DNA from: Sclerodactyla briareus
Lineage: Eukaryota; Echinodermata; Holothuroidea; Dendrochirotida; Sclerodactylidae
Assembly (NCBI GenBank): GCA_026419785.1
Contig: JAODTK010001999.1
Location: 124,001-188,000 of the forward strand
Direction: 5' to 3'
Length of the DNA: 64,000 bases
Of the stretch, positions 25,651 through 35,710 are shown piece by piece (position 1 is the stretch's first letter; each line of letters begins with the position of its first letter). The notes beneath the pieces were generated by a model. The model was not told the origin of the DNA, ran no database searches, and saw only the letters and a list, made by a program, of their open reading frames with translations. Both the position numbers and the translations under genes were made by a program.

Positions 25651-25864
25651 GTATGTAGTATTTTCTTTCTTCGTCTCATAAAAAAAAAAAAACTACAATG
25701 CCTCTCCGACAGGTATCCATTAAAGACTGATTGTATTTTTGCTTGTAAGGCTCCAAGCATGCAAGTGCCAGCGTGAACACGATAATGTGAGAATGTCATC
25801 AACACACTTCGTCTATAACAGTGCTAGAATTTCATTTCAATGGTAATTTATGTTTCTTCTGCAG

Positions 25865-25931
25865 AACTCAGACCGATTGGCACTATGTCTCGGGTTCTGT
25901 GCAGCCTCCCTTATGAATATGTCTTGTGTTG
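25865..25931 (+). CDS. saposin-like domain, module C exon
   Basis: An intact exon of 22 codons plus one base between ttctgcag and gtgagt. It encodes NSDRLALCLGFCAASLMNMSC, with the terminal CLGFC pair of a saposin-type domain. It leaves phase 1. The first two bases of the next exon (AT at 26,169) complete an aspartate codon, so the splice is frame-consistent. In contrast to the fused exons further downstream, modules C and A are separated here by a 237-base intron. Confidence 0.75.
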
Positions 25932-26168
25932 GTGAGTAGGCGTCTCAAACGTACATGTCTTTGTTGCAAAAAACAAAAACGAAGTCAGTATCCAGTAAAC
26001 TGACATTACCGTACGTATACGAATGTAACTGAACTCGCCTGACATCCTCGTTCAATAATGTTCTGAATGAAGAATTATTATAATACTAACGTTAACTATA
26101 GTTATCAGCAGGTTCTATTCTGACGCCTCATTATCAGGCAATAACCTCTTCTTGTTATTCTTATTTAG

Positions 26169-26264
26169 ATCTCGGGCATTCCCAGCAGGATGAGGGTCTC
26201 CAGTGTAAATTATGCGAAAGCGTCATCGCCATTGCTACAATATGTTATCCAGCACATCAAATGG
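26169..26264 (+). CDS. saposin-like domain, module A exon
   Basis: After ttatttag it reads DLGHSQQDEGLQCKLCESVIAI, whose CKLC is the opening cysteine pair of a saposin domain. After a one-base slip it reads NMLSSTSN before a gtaaga donor. This parallels IHDILASTETW in the other module A exons. The start phase agrees with the preceding module C exon. The slip interrupts the frame. Confidence 0.7.
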
Positions 26265-26837
26265 GTAAGAGTACGATACTACATGTCCAGTTCGTTTTCG
26301 ACAGTAACCACTCGATACTTAACTAACAAAATAATCCGACTCGCTCGTCTATTCGGACGGATTGTGATTTTTGGGCGGTATTGTGACAGTCGTTGCTGTT
26401 TACAGTAGTCGATTGGGCGGGTGGACTGGACCATCGTTCGGGCAACGTTAATGGGGAAGGTGATTAGCCAGAGATAGTAAACTCTACAATTATATGGTCT
26501 CGTGGCCTTAGGGTTACTATTCCAAACTGGAGGTTAGGGGAGGGCATAATTTAAAAGTCAAATTTCGCGAACTGATTTATCTAATATTTCAAGAGTCGAT
26601 ATCCAATTCTCCAGGGGTTCAAATTCCCTCCAGGAACCGCAGGTATTAAGGGTGATCGGTTTAGGGGGGTAATATTTACGAAATGAAGGCGCCCCTGGCA
26701 TACAGAATGGTCAGGAGGGCACTTGGGACGATCCTCACACAGATATAAGGATTTCCTCTAACTGTTCGTTTACTCACCATTCGATGGAACTTGTAATTTT
26801 TTCTATATCGATCGATGCCGGTTTTCCCCCCTCGTAG

Positions 26838-26956
26838 ACTTAGGATCGAAGAAATGCTGACCAAGCTTTGCAAGTAACTGCCCATACCCAGCAAATGCAC
26901 GTTCAGAGATTCAACAGCTCCCCCCACCACCTCAGGACTTGCTGATCTATTCCTGC
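26838..26956 (+). CDS. saposin-like domain, module B exon, diverged
   Basis: It starts after ccctcgtag and reads RIEEMLTKLCK, then, after one inserted A, YCPYP, giving the CKYCPYP motif of module B. The rest is poorly conserved. One frame gives AKCTF, which would supply the fourth cysteine; the other gives a proline-rich stretch. The donor is uncertain (gtgata at 26,957 is the best). Membership rests on the CxYCPYP motif and on its position between module A at 26,169 and module C at 27,135. Confidence 0.6.
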
Positions 26957-27134
26957 GTGATATGCATGAATGAGAATGGCTGCCGTCTATCGTTCAGGAT
27001 GTTGCACTTCGCAAAGGAGAGATGAATTTCATTTTCTGGGTTCCATAACCAGGTAACCCTACACCCTCTAGCGATGGGGACACATACCGACTAGATTCAC
27101 TCCTCCTAATAATTGACATACATATCTGTTCCAG

Positions 27135-27296
27135 AATCTTGTGGGCAAACTGAGTGCACTCTTCGGTTTCTGCCCTGGGTGGTCACCAGCAATATGGATT
27201 CCTGCAGATGGTTGCCGAGAACGGACACTCCATGTGAATGTGGGAGGAGCATTGTCGCCGTAATCCATGACATCTTAGCCAGCACAGACAACCTGG
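27135..27296 (+). CDS. saposin-like exon with modules C and A fused
   Basis: One exon after tctgttccag carries the end of one domain and the start of the next. The reading is QTECTLxxFCPW (with a slip), then a linker MDSCRWLPRTDTPCECGRS, then IVAVIHDILASTDN up to a gtaggt donor. The CxxLGFC part is module C. The TPCE.C...IVAVIHDILAST part is module A. At 25.9-26.2 kb the same two modules are separate exons, so an intron was lost or gained between copies. The frame is open for 50 codons in the A part. A base slip lies in the C part and another before the donor. Confidence 0.7.
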
Positions 27297-27553
27297 GTAG
27301 GTGAAAAAGGAAGTATCTACTTCGATTTGAATCATGCGAGGGTCTGGAATAGGCATTGACCTCTCGCTTGACATTCTCGGGTGCCCCAGCCTCTACCCGG
27401 TTCCGCGCGCTTACTGGCAAGCAATCATGTGTTGACATGAAGTACAGGGCGGAGCTTTTACGATGACTTGTTGTTCCCGCCAAAACCCTGATGTTCCTCT
27501 TTTGAATAGAGATATCAAGTAGAAAATTTGACTCGGTGGCCTCACGCTTGCAG

Positions 27554-27655
27554 ATATATTGGGGAATCTAGGGACCTCCTTCCAGTATGTCCATAACTTC
27601 AGGAACTTCCCGTGTCTAAAATTAACTCCAGGGGAAAATTATAGCGCAGGCACGA
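27554..27655 (+). pseudogene. possible eroded saposin module
   Basis: After the acceptor gcttgcag there is a stretch reading DILGNLGTSFQYVHNFRNF, or, with slips, a QYCPY-like word. This suggests a module B remnant. No donor follows at the expected place and two modules B in a row would be needed, so it may be a duplicated fragment. Confidence 0.3.
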
Positions 27656-27676
27656 GGCCACGGCTTAATTTTGCAG

Positions 27677-27800
27677 CGGTGCGTCAGCGTTCGTCAGCGT
27701 TGCTGTGGATACCTTTGATCCCACAAGGTGCTTGGGAGAGCCATTCCCCTAATTCGTTGTACCTGGGAAGAGAAAGTTGCAGCTGCCAGACAATATCTAG
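27677..27800 (+). pseudogene. saposin module B exon, strongly diverged
   Basis: The exon-sized stretch between ttttgcag and gtagac encodes, with slips, CGYL..PTRCLGEPFP and ends VAAARQYL. The spacing CxxC/CxxxxxxC before the proline word and the terminal xxARxYL resemble module B exons. Conservation is weak and the stop TGA interrupts one frame. Confidence 0.4.
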
Positions 27801-27979
27801 GTAGACACCGTTCGCCGAACATTGGGGGATCTATGGCATTTCTGTACTAGATAAGAAAATTCAACCAATCAGCTCTGCACTAATGATTGCCAACCGATTG
27901 GTGGTTAAGCACAAGCCAAACCGCCAGAATAGTTAGTGCTGTTCATAATACAGAACCTTATTTGTGAATCTTCTTCCAG

Positions 27980-28108
27980 ACCGAGAGCGCGACAATATTG
28001 CAAACGACTGCCAATACTGCCCTTACCCGGAAGTGTGCACGACATTCTTCACCGACCTGCGAACTGCCTCATGAACCTAACTAACTACCTTTGCAAATGA
28101 ACCACTTG
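27980..28108 (+). pseudogene. saposin module B exon with stops
   Basis: After the acceptor cttcttccag it reads IANDCQYCPYPEVCTTFFTD, a perfect module B core with cysteines 3 and 4. It then runs into TGA and TAA codons before FANE.L and a gtaaga donor. The end matches ASLANEHL at 29.66 kb, so it was a functional module B exon that has gained indels. It lacks a module A partner between 27,800 and 27,980, which suggests loss or unequal exchange. Confidence 0.65.
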
Positions 28109-29234
28109 GTAAGACAAATCATTGTAATTCGTTATTAACGTTAATTGATATGTTGCCATGTTGCATACCTCTACCTCATACTATATGAGTTCACCGCCGC
28201 CAACGCTTTATCGACGCTCGCAGTTGGCGGCGAGCGGCGATGTAATCCTTGCATTCCTTTGGGAGATTCACGGGGTCGATTTCACAGACAGTGACCGTAT
28301 TGTTTTGGACGCGACCTGGAGGAATTCACAGCAGAAAACACGCGGTCGGGAATATCTTCCCCATTGCAAAAAGGGCTGTTTTTACTCGAAAATCATTGAA
28401 GGAAGTTGGAGCACTGCTTCCATTATATTATTGCCCAGCCTAATTTATTTGCCAGCACAAAACTACGTAGCATTGCGGAGATTGGGGCACTCAAATACGC
28501 CGCCAACGTGGTGGCCAGTCTGTGCCGCTAGCAGTGGCTTCTTCGGTGTTGCGGTCATCGCCTTATCGCCCTTCGGCAAACAACGACCGTGAGTAGACCG
28601 TAAGCTGTCGCAAGCCTGCGGTCAGCAAAGTCTGATGGTATCGAGGCAGGTTTTCTACACGCCCATCGGAATGTTCGCAATAAAGTGAGTGGGATATCAG
28701 GATGTCAGATCACAGCAAGTCGTCGATTCAGAATATGATCAGGTATACAACTCCCACCTGAATTGTTTCCATAATAGCAAGGAGTATCAGTCGGATTATA
28801 ACCAAGTCAGAATGGAACATACCTAAACTAACAGTATGTTCCCCTCTCTGTTGACAATCTTCCAGCACACAACATGGGTTCGTCGTTGTCACCTTCCTTG
28901 AATTATTAAAATCATTTTTTTTCAAACGACGTGGCCACTGTGAAGATACGTGCTAGATTGTAGATGCAAAAACATTCAAATACGGATGGGCGGGTTGGGC
29001 ACCTTCGCTGCATGTATTGTCCAGGGACGATAGCCGTGTGTGGTTGAACGAACCCTTTCGACCACAGTTGCCTCTTGCTGGCTAAATAGTACACATTACC
29101 CGTCGGGAAATATGATCGCAACTACATATAGTGCCATGTAATGTGCCTCGGAATAGTTGTCGAACCAGATTACAGACAACTCGGAACAAACCACACGGTC
29201 CCATTCTCACTTGTGTTATCTTGTACTATTGCAG
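28109..29234. other. long intron-like gap in the saposin array
   Basis: A 144-codon open frame at 28,158-28,592 (+) has no saposin cysteines or other known motif and is of a length expected by chance. No module A or C was recognised here. Confidence 0.4.
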
Positions 29235-29392
29235 AACCAGAAAAACATGTTACGTCTTCGGATTTGCGCCGCGGCATTGAATGGCCAGAGATTGAGATGA
29301 CATTCGGCAATGATAAAAAAAAGACTTCCGTGCGACCTTTGCGAGATTATCACGCCGTCACGCACAATGTGTTAGCCAGCACCGAGATATGG
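29235..29392 (+). CDS. saposin-like exon with modules C and A fused
   Basis: It begins after actattgcag with the same opening bases as other module C exons (aaccagaaaaacatg). With slips it reads CYVFGFAP, then CDLCEIIT, and then VTHNVLASTEIW before a gtatgc donor. The module A half parallels TPCELC..IVAVIHDxLASTETW. One frame stays open throughout but reads past the cysteines, so the true product needs at least two frame corrections. Confidence 0.6.
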
Positions 29393-29547
29393 GTATGCTT
29401 TTTTCCAATAATACTGTTGCAGGTAGAAATTGGTGTTAGCACAGAACCTACTTTTAGAGACTAGTCTTAAGCCTTAAGCTTTCGTGACAAAACACTTTTC
29501 GCACGGCATATAGCGTTACTGACCTTTTCAATATTCTATATATCCAG

Positions 29548-29664
29548 ATGACATCACTGGCAATATTGACCAAACGACCGTTCAGTACTGCCCAACCCGG
29601 AAGTTCACGACATTCTTCACCGAACTGCCGGAAAAGTTTGCTAGCCTTTGCAAATGAACACCTG
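29548..29664 (+). CDS. saposin-like domain, module B exon
   Basis: After tatatccag it reads DDITGNIDQTTVQYCPTRKF and then TTFFTELPEKFAS before one extra base near ctttgcaaatg. Beyond that, ANEHL and a gtaagt donor follow. It is the best-preserved module B of the middle cluster and nearly identical in core to 27,980 (FFT.LP). Cysteine 3 appears as V (VQYC) and cysteine 4 as F (KFTT), so even without the slip two of the usual cysteines are missing. Confidence 0.65.
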
Positions 29665-29792
29665 GTAAGTTGCATTGTTATGAGTTGAACGGAAGTGGTA
29701 TTAGGGTTAGTATATTTACCCGTCATGATCCTCATCACACAACACATACAACACACAACCTATCAAAACGCCGATTTCGATGCTTCCCCCAG

Positions 29793-29953
29793 AACCAGGA
29801 GGGACATGTAGCACTTGGGGGAATTTGCACCGGTTGCTACCTGACGGGCATGACATTCTTCCGAATGATGGCCAGAACGACCATTACAGTGTGACCTTTG
29901 CAAGATGCAATAGCTTGTAATTCACGACATGCTAGCAAGCACCGAGACATTGG
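29793..29953 (+). CDS. saposin-like exon with modules C and A fused
   Basis: After cttcccccag it reads GHVALGGICTGCYLTGMTFF (module C, LGGIC). After a slip it reads CDLCKM (opening cysteine pair of module A) and VIHDMLASTET, closing at a gttgtg site. The donor is weak (GTTGTG), and a stop TAG lies between CKM and VIHD. Order and spacing agree with the exons at 27,135 and 29,235. Confidence 0.55.
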
Positions 29954-29988
29954 GTTGTGTACTTCGCCCGTTGTTTTTTTGTGCGCAG

Positions 29989-30130
29989 AGTTTCGAAGAC
30001 TATGACCGATGCAGGATAACTGACTTCACCCCCTTATTATTCGGTGCGTGCTACATACAGCCGTGTGAGTTATCCATCGGGAAGACCATAATGCAGCAGT
30101 AATTCGTTCAACTGAATCTGTACTTACAGG
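29989..30130 (+). pseudogene. possible further C/A module
   Basis: After gtgcgcag the frame reads YDRCRITDFTPLLFGACYIQPC and ELSIGKTIMQQ. PCEL..GKTI, followed in another frame by VIRSTES, is reminiscent of module A. No donor is visible. Kept only as a candidate because of its place in the array. Confidence 0.3.
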
Positions 30131-30763
30131 ATTCTTAGCGAAAGTTCACTTTCGAGAGGATACCATGAGGCCATCTTATCAGTTGTGCTTCTACGGGCGG
30201 TTTAGGATGGGACGGCGGCAGACTAGGTGTCGCGGAATAGTTGAACCTAGCGTTTTTTTAGAAACTTACTGTAAATAGCACATCGAGTAGTAGCTTGCTT
30301 CGATATGTCTACTGTGAAAAATAATTGAAACTTTTTTCTCCATTTACTACATTGGAATTAGTTAGGTACACACAGTAGTTCTGGTATCCACCTATATGAG
30401 TAGAATTTTCACGTTTGGGTGTCATGATATAGTTAAATCGGTGAGCACTCCAGCTTTACTACATTTGAGCATCTGGTATGAAAAGCCAAGTGATGTATGA
30501 CAAGATGTGGACTAGGCTTGCAATTAAGATGAGGCGGTTGTAATAGTTCGAATGTCCAGTTGGAAATTACAAACACAGCTGGGACTTCCTGGACACCACT
30601 CCTTCCAAAATCTGCATTAACGCATATTGCGTTCACGTAAGATTTGGCATGCGGGCTGTTCCTAATGAACTATTTGGACAGTACGATTGTATTCACTACG
30701 ATTGTTCTAAAGCAAAATATTTCAGTGCCCATTCCTTCTCTTTATTACCGAAGTCATGTCCAG

Positions 30764-30877
30764 ACAACGATTGGACAGTATTTGACAATGACATGCAATA
30801 TGGTCCTTACCGGAGAAATGTTACCACAATTCTTCACGATCTCCCGAGTGAATCGCCACCTGCGCGGAGTCTCACTG
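30764..30877 (+). CDS. saposin-like domain, module B exon, diverged
   Basis: Acceptor gtcatgtccag and donor gtgaga enclose 114 bases that align in length and order with the module B exons at 27,980 and 29,548. Readable words are MQYGPYRRNVTTILHDLPSE in one frame and PQFFTISR in the next. These correspond to CQYCPYPEVCTTFFTDLPE. Cysteines 3 and 4 are not preserved in any one frame. Confidence 0.5.
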
Positions 30878-31247
30878 GTGAGAACTTGTTTCAAGAATAG
30901 TTTAAACTTGTTTACCCCACCACATCAGTTTCGTTTCTTATGTCGCAATCCTATTTCATATACAATAGAAACTTATAATCGCAAACAAATTCGTATCGTA
31001 TATCATTCAGGTGGGTAACGGGACTCTCCAGAAGCAAACGTTTGTGATTAAAATATTACACCATTCAGGATTACAGGGTGGGGCTGGTGAGTTGGGCCGG
31101 TATAGAGTAGCTGTAATTAGTTAACGCCAGTTTCCCTAGCTTCTCTACATGTGCTGTATGCCCATACGGTCTTCAATTTCATGTGTGAAACGGTAAATAC
31201 AAATAAACATATGGGCTCACCCAGGGTATTCCAAATCCTTATTGCAG

Positions 31248-31400
31248 AATGGAGAAAACATGAATGGCCCAGCCTTGGTTTTTGCACACACCTCGGCGAA
31301 GATCCTCTTTAACCATGGGTGCGGGTATCATATTCCAGAATTCAATTCTAAAGTGATTTGGATTTCAAACCATGGTATGGCAGTCCATAGACAAGGAACG
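31248..31400 (+). pseudogene. candidate saposin module C (and A) exon
   Basis: After ccttattgcag the opening bases aatggagaaaacatg closely match the start of the 29,235 exon (aaccagaaaaacatg). With one slip SLGFCTHLGEDPL appears, the LGFC of module C. A module A continuation is not convincing and no donor is certain. Confidence 0.4.
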
Positions 31401-31674
31401 CCGAATGGCGATTTTAACATTTTTTCGTGCGGCCAGAGAAGTACCGCTAGACACCACCACTCAAAGCCTCGGTTCACCGACTAGACATTAGTTGGTTAGG
31501 GACTTCCCAGTGCTCGCCAAACTAGGTGCACCATGGCTGCCATAGCGAGCCAGGTTCCTGACGACAATCCAGGAATCATACAAGTAATGACTGTGTTGAG
31601 TGTTATGTATGACGACGGCTTGTGTTCACTATAGCATGAACCCACTGGATGGATGAAGCTCATCTTTAAATTGA

Positions 31675-31806
31675 GGGGTTGGCACGATAGTCGATCGTTG
31701 ACCTTTCCCACCGGGAGACCTGGCCTCGATTCCCCAGTCGGATCATACCAAAGACTTTCAGTATGGTATCTGTTGACTTCCGCTTGCGATACGGAGCGCG
31801 AAACGT
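31675..31806 (+). mobile_element. tRNA-derived SINE, copy 2
   Basis: A B-box-like 'ctcgattccccagtcggatc' is followed by 'ataccaaagactttcagtat' and 'ggtatctgttgacttccgct'. Same module order as the SINEs at 10.5 and 53.2 kb. It abuts the left arm of the large inverted repeat. Confidence 0.7.
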
Positions 31807-32114
31807 AACAAAAGCCATCAAAAAAAATTGGATTCAACCCATCGAAAAACAGAATCAACCCATCGAAAAAAAGAATCAACCCATCGAAAACGGAATCAAG
31901 CCTTCAGAGAAAGAATCAACCCATTGAAAAAGCGGAATCAGCCTATCCAAACAGAATCAGTCGTAATGATACTCCAGACCTCCACCTTAACAGGATTTTC
32001 ATTGTACAGCCGTGCTCCTTTAGGGTGTGATACGATCCTGCCCGGCGTCTATGCGGCGGAGTGTAACAAAATCATCAAGAATGGAATCAGACCATCAGGG
32101 CTTGGAATCAATAC
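31791..32114 (+). repeat. left arm of a large inverted repeat
   Basis: It holds six to seven tandem copies of an 18-base unit (aatcaacccatcgaaaaa) at 31,833-31,960. A stretch with 'ttcattgtacagccgtgctc' and 'ggagtgtaacaaaatcatca' follows. The whole arm is present in reverse orientation at 34,272-34,610. Translated frames on opposite strands both give SLYSRAPL and AECNKII, showing the homology. Confidence 0.85.
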
Positions 32115-32404
32115 GTCCAAAACAGAAAACAGGGTTCCAAACCAGAATCAAGGTTGCGAAAAAAGAAACATAAAAGAGTGTCAAAACAAGAAGATACGTC
32201 AAGAAAAGCAAGACCGCAACCATGTGTAATGATTCCTTGTCACAATATTGTTTACCTCTTCCAAAATATTGAATGCACACTAACATTAGCAGTTTTTGCC
32301 ATATTGGCTAGTAGCACATTTTAGGGAAATGTATGGACTGTGCTGTCGAGGCAAGGAGAATTACTACACCCCTTTAGTAGCTCTAGCCCCTTAAAATATA
32401 TAGG

Positions 32405-32765
32405 ATCGGGGGAGCATAATATGAGTGAGTGTGAAGGAGGTGGAGGGGATGAATGAGAGGGGGTGGGGACGTGTGTGTTAATACAGTGAATGTAAAGGAG
32501 GGGTGGAGGTGAATGAGAGGGGATTGAGGCGCGTGCGAATAGAAAACCGTCTAGGAGGGGTGGAGATGAAAGTGAGAGAGGGGGAGGGGGGTTGTTATTG
32601 GTGGTTGGAAAGGGGAATGTGAGAAGTGTGTAAATTAGCGAGTGTAAAGGAGGTCACGGTGGCCGAGATGGATGAGAGTGGGCCCGTGTAAGTATTTAAA
32701 TGGAGAGTGAGGTTTAACGTAGTGGAGGTGGATGCGAAGAGAGGGTAGTCAGAGAATGAGATTAA
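32405..32765. repeat. purine-rich minisatellite, about 60-base unit
   Basis: Five or so diverged units of the form 'gtgaatgtaaaggaggggtg' + 'gaggtgaatgagagggg' + 'cgtgtgtgtta'. Clear unit starts are near 32,420, 32,480, 32,545 and 32,638. Strong strand asymmetry (G/A on +). Confidence 0.8.
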
Positions 32766-34271
32766 CAACTCTAACACGTTAATGACTGATATATTTCGGA
32801 GCGGGAACAACACTGTATGTACTTACCAATTGGACTTCTCAGTTCAAACAGGAAAATTAGGGAATGGAGTGACGATACAAGAACCCGACACGTGGCCTTT
32901 CGCACTGGGACGAAATCCAGACAACCCAGCACATCGGCCAGGATTACACCCTGTTCATATGGCAAGCATGGACCTATGGAGTTGAGCCTATGCAGTGTAC
33001 AAGAGTGGCGCCAGGGGGGTCGTAGCGTGCCATACCCCCCCCCCTTCGTGTAGTCCGAGGGGGTATGCTAAAATTGACACACCTCGATGAGTGCCGATTG
33101 CCCCGACAGTATTATTATTTCCAACCCATAGACCTGGTGAAAATTTGTATATTACAGCTAAAAATTCGCGCGCCTCATATCTAATATCCTATTCTTCGCT
33201 TAAGTTTAGGATCAGTATATACATCCACCTATCATTCTACAAACTCTATACCGTAGCATAGGCTGTACGAGTCTTATGTATAACTTTGGAATGTCTCTGG
33301 AAGAGATCAATGTTTCATTTCTGTTGGGGAGGGGAACCTCCTCCCCGAGGAGTCTGCCACTGTTTTGGCTGACAGCAACATACAAAACAACAAAACTATA
33401 AAATGGCAGCTGTTGACATAGGGAGTAGGGTGAGTTTTGAAAATCTTCGATCGGTCCTTGACCACTCCGTCTGGGACCTTGCTCCCCCCCCCCCCTCCCA
33501 CAATCCTCCGCCACCACTGACAGTGCACCGTGAATTCGTGCGATAAACTGGCCTATTTGACACATGTATGGACTCACTTGCTGGGGTCTGTAATTTCTTG
33601 GTGTAATGTCAGTAAACGCTACATAAATCCACATGAATGGAATTGTGTCCTGTTACAAGCTAAAATGGTTTAAAAAAAATCCTGAATGTCCCATTTTATT
33701 CCTCAAAAAATGACCCCTTGGTCCACACCAAAAACAACCCACAGAAACTGGTCACCTACCCTCACACTTTTCTCAACGATATATCATGTTTTTCCCTGAT
33801 AGCCGGACCATTCTTCAACGATCCAACAAATTCCAACAAAATTGTGCGATAACCCCTGCTACCTTGTAGAACTATGGACCCCAGAGACCTTCTTTTATAG
33901 AGCTAATTAGACAACAATAGAAAGGCGCTACTAAGAGCAGGTCTTCCATGCCTCGCCTAAACAAATACAGAAGGAAAGGGACACAAAATACCTAATCGCG
34001 ATTGTGATTTGATGCCATGTGATGACATTTCGATTCCCTTATAGACGTCTACTACGCCCGCCATTCAACCAACACTACCATTTGCCAATTACCATTTTAA
34101 AATAGATTGACAAGAGGGTAAGAAAACCGCAAACAGCTCCTCGCCTTGACGGCCATCCAGACATTTCTCCAAAACTAATTCTATTAGCCGAACGAACATG
34201 GCAAAAACTGCCAATGCTAGCTTGCATACTTGCATCTTAAGAAATCACCCTTCCAGGGAATCACACGCAGG
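32766..34271. other. repeat-derived spacer between inverted-repeat arms
   Basis: Contains C-runs near 33,031 and 33,484 and a 140-codon minus-strand frame (33,212-33,634) crossing a C-run. No recognised domain. Near 34,110-34,210 a stretch reading PRLDGHPDISPKLILLAERT faintly resembles a LINE reverse-transcriptase core word. Confidence 0.35.
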
Positions 34272-34610
34272 GATGCGTTCCAAATCCTGATGGTCTGATT
34301 CCATTCTGGATGATTTTGTTACACTCCGCGCACCAGGACTGCGAGGAGTGTATCACACTTAACGGAGCACGGCTATACAATGAATATCCTGTTACGGTGG
34401 AGGTCATGGAGTACCATATAACGAATTGATTCTTGTTTGGATAGGCTGATTCCGCTTTCAATGGGTTGATTCTTTCTTTGAAGGCTTGATTCCGTTTTCG
34501 ATGGGTTGATTCTTTTTTCGATGGGTTGATTCTGATTTCGATGGGTTGATTCTTTTATCGATGGGTGTGATTCCAGACGTTGATGGAATTTTGTTCGTTT
34601 CGCGCTCTCG
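34272..34610 (-). repeat. right arm of the large inverted repeat
   Basis: Reverse-complement counterpart of 31,791-32,114, including the 18-base tandem units (here 'gattcttttttcgatgggtt') and the 'gattttgttacactccg' segment. The arms are separated by about 2.15 kb. Confidence 0.85.
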
Positions 34611-34695
34611 CTGGACGCTCAGCACAGGGATTGGAACTATGGGTAGGCAATTTGCCGCCTGCGTGTGATTACCCCTCTGTGGACAATTGGTCCGA
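34600..34695 (+). mobile_element. SINE 3' fragment
   Basis: 'gctggacgctcagcacaggg', 'attggaactatgggtaggca' and 'atttgccgcctgcgtgtg' match the 3' region of the SINE at 10.66-10.72 kb and at 53.26-53.33 kb. Confidence 0.5.
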
Positions 34696-34739
34696 TCAAG
34701 ATGAAATTTAGGCATACTGATATTCGTAGGAAGTTAAAG

Positions 34740-35010
34740 AACCCTGTTGTGTAGAGCAGGAGTCACTTTGATAAAAAATGGGTAAAATTTGTTATAAAAC
34801 TGATATTTTGGCCAATTTAATCTTGTAGACCGAATAACTCTCAGGTCAGAGATCGTCTGACGTCAGCAGAGGCGAATTACTAAAACCCTGCAAACAGAAA
34901 CACCTTCCTTCGAATTTGGCATACTGATTTCTCAACGAGGGTTCAAGAACCCCATTATTTTTGGTGTAGAGAGCTCGTTTGTAACTGGCCATATGTTGTC
35001 TGATACGAGT
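34740..35010 (+). repeat. interspersed repeat, 'gtacatgaaccctattg' family, degenerate
   Basis: Phrases 'gaagttaaagaaccctgttg', 'tgatattttggccaatttaa' and 'caagaaccccattatttttg' match modules of the repeat at 41.7 kb. Confidence 0.5.
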
Positions 35011-35049
35011 AAGGAATCACAACGCCTTTTGACGATCTGGTTTCTGTAG

Positions 35050-35151
35050 ATATTCGAGACCTGATGGCTGACGATGACACTGTGTGCTACATCTGTAAGG
35101 CGGTCACGGGCATCAATTCACGATAATACTACTGGATATACAAACACTCTG
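35050..35151 (+). CDS. saposin-like domain, module A exon
   Basis: Between tttctgtag and gtaagt it encodes DIRDLMADDDTVCYICKAVT. CYIC is the opening cysteine pair. After a one-base slip IHDNTTGYTNTL follows. It is the first module of the best-preserved domain, followed by module B at 35,415 and module C at 35,650. The acidic run before CYIC is a typical interdomain linker. Only one indel stands between this and a complete domain. Confidence 0.7.
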
Positions 35152-35414
35152 GTAAGTAGGTTTCCACCCGTTTTGCAGTACGCCTACGACACCAAACGCT
35201 TTTGCTATATTCTTGACTGGTTCCGTCTTTGTCTGTAGACTGGATGATACCAGGAGCACTCCTAATTGATAAGCAAGCCATATTCTTTTTGTTATCTACC
35301 CATTCATCCGTACTGAATGAAGGCAAGAGCATAACTGCACAGCCTGTTTGTCAACTAGCGCGTTAGTAGTACAGGTTAACGCTTTGCGAATTTTTATGTT
35401 CCCTCACTTTACAG

Positions 35415-35529
35415 ACTGAAGTTGGAATTACTGTCGGAACTATGCCGTTTCTGTCCCTACCAGGAACAATGTAAAGAGTTCTTCATTGACTTCCCTGAAA
35501 TAATCGAGTATATTGCCGATAATTACCTG
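35415..35529 (+). CDS. saposin-like domain, intact module B exon
   Basis: A fully open exon between tttacag and gtgagt encodes LELLSELCRFCPYQEQCKEF, followed by FIDFPEIIEYIADNYL. This carries cysteines 3 and 4 of a SapB-type domain, with an extra cysteine in CRFC and the CPY word characteristic of this array. Length and helical pattern agree with the middle two helices of a saposin. Its frame at the 3' end (phase 0) matches the next exon. With the exon at 35,650 it gives NYL|DDITDCTNLGLC, the canonical end of a saposin domain. Confidence 0.85.
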
Positions 35530-35649
35530 GTGAGTAATAATTTTTCTGCAATACAGCCTACTTCCATGAATATGTATGGACAAATAACCTCGTGAAACAT
35601 GGAGCGAATGCCGTTATTCAAACCTGAATTACCCATCTTCTCACTGCAG

Positions 35650-35710
35650 GATGACATCACGGACTGCACCAACCTTGGACTCTGTTCCGGTCACGAAAGT
35701 TTCTTACTAT
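35650..35710 (+). CDS. saposin-like domain, intact module C exon
   Basis: Twenty codons plus one base between cactgcag and gtgagt encode DDITDCTNLGLCSGHESFLL. CTNLGLC is the last cysteine pair and matches the CxxLGxC signature of prosaposin-type proteins. It leaves phase 1, and the exon at 35,906 supplies the remaining two bases (TAT, tyrosine). Intact. Confidence 0.85.

Noticed and set aside
26600..26640. 'aggggttcaaattccctcca' as a tRNA T-arm
   Set aside because: No A box or other arms at the proper distance.
28158..28592. 144-codon frame inside the saposin array
   Set aside because: Its translation lacks saposin cysteine spacing and resembles nothing; lies in an intron-like gap.
31833..31960. 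Basic repeat protein STHRKxE from the tandem 18-base units
   Set aside because: Unit length divisible by three makes the frame open; the reverse copy at 34.5 kb shows it is repeat DNA.
34110..34210. PRLDGHPDISPKLILLAERT, faintly like a LINE RT core 'PGPDGIP' block
   Set aside because: Too diverged and without adjacent RT motifs such as the FADD box.
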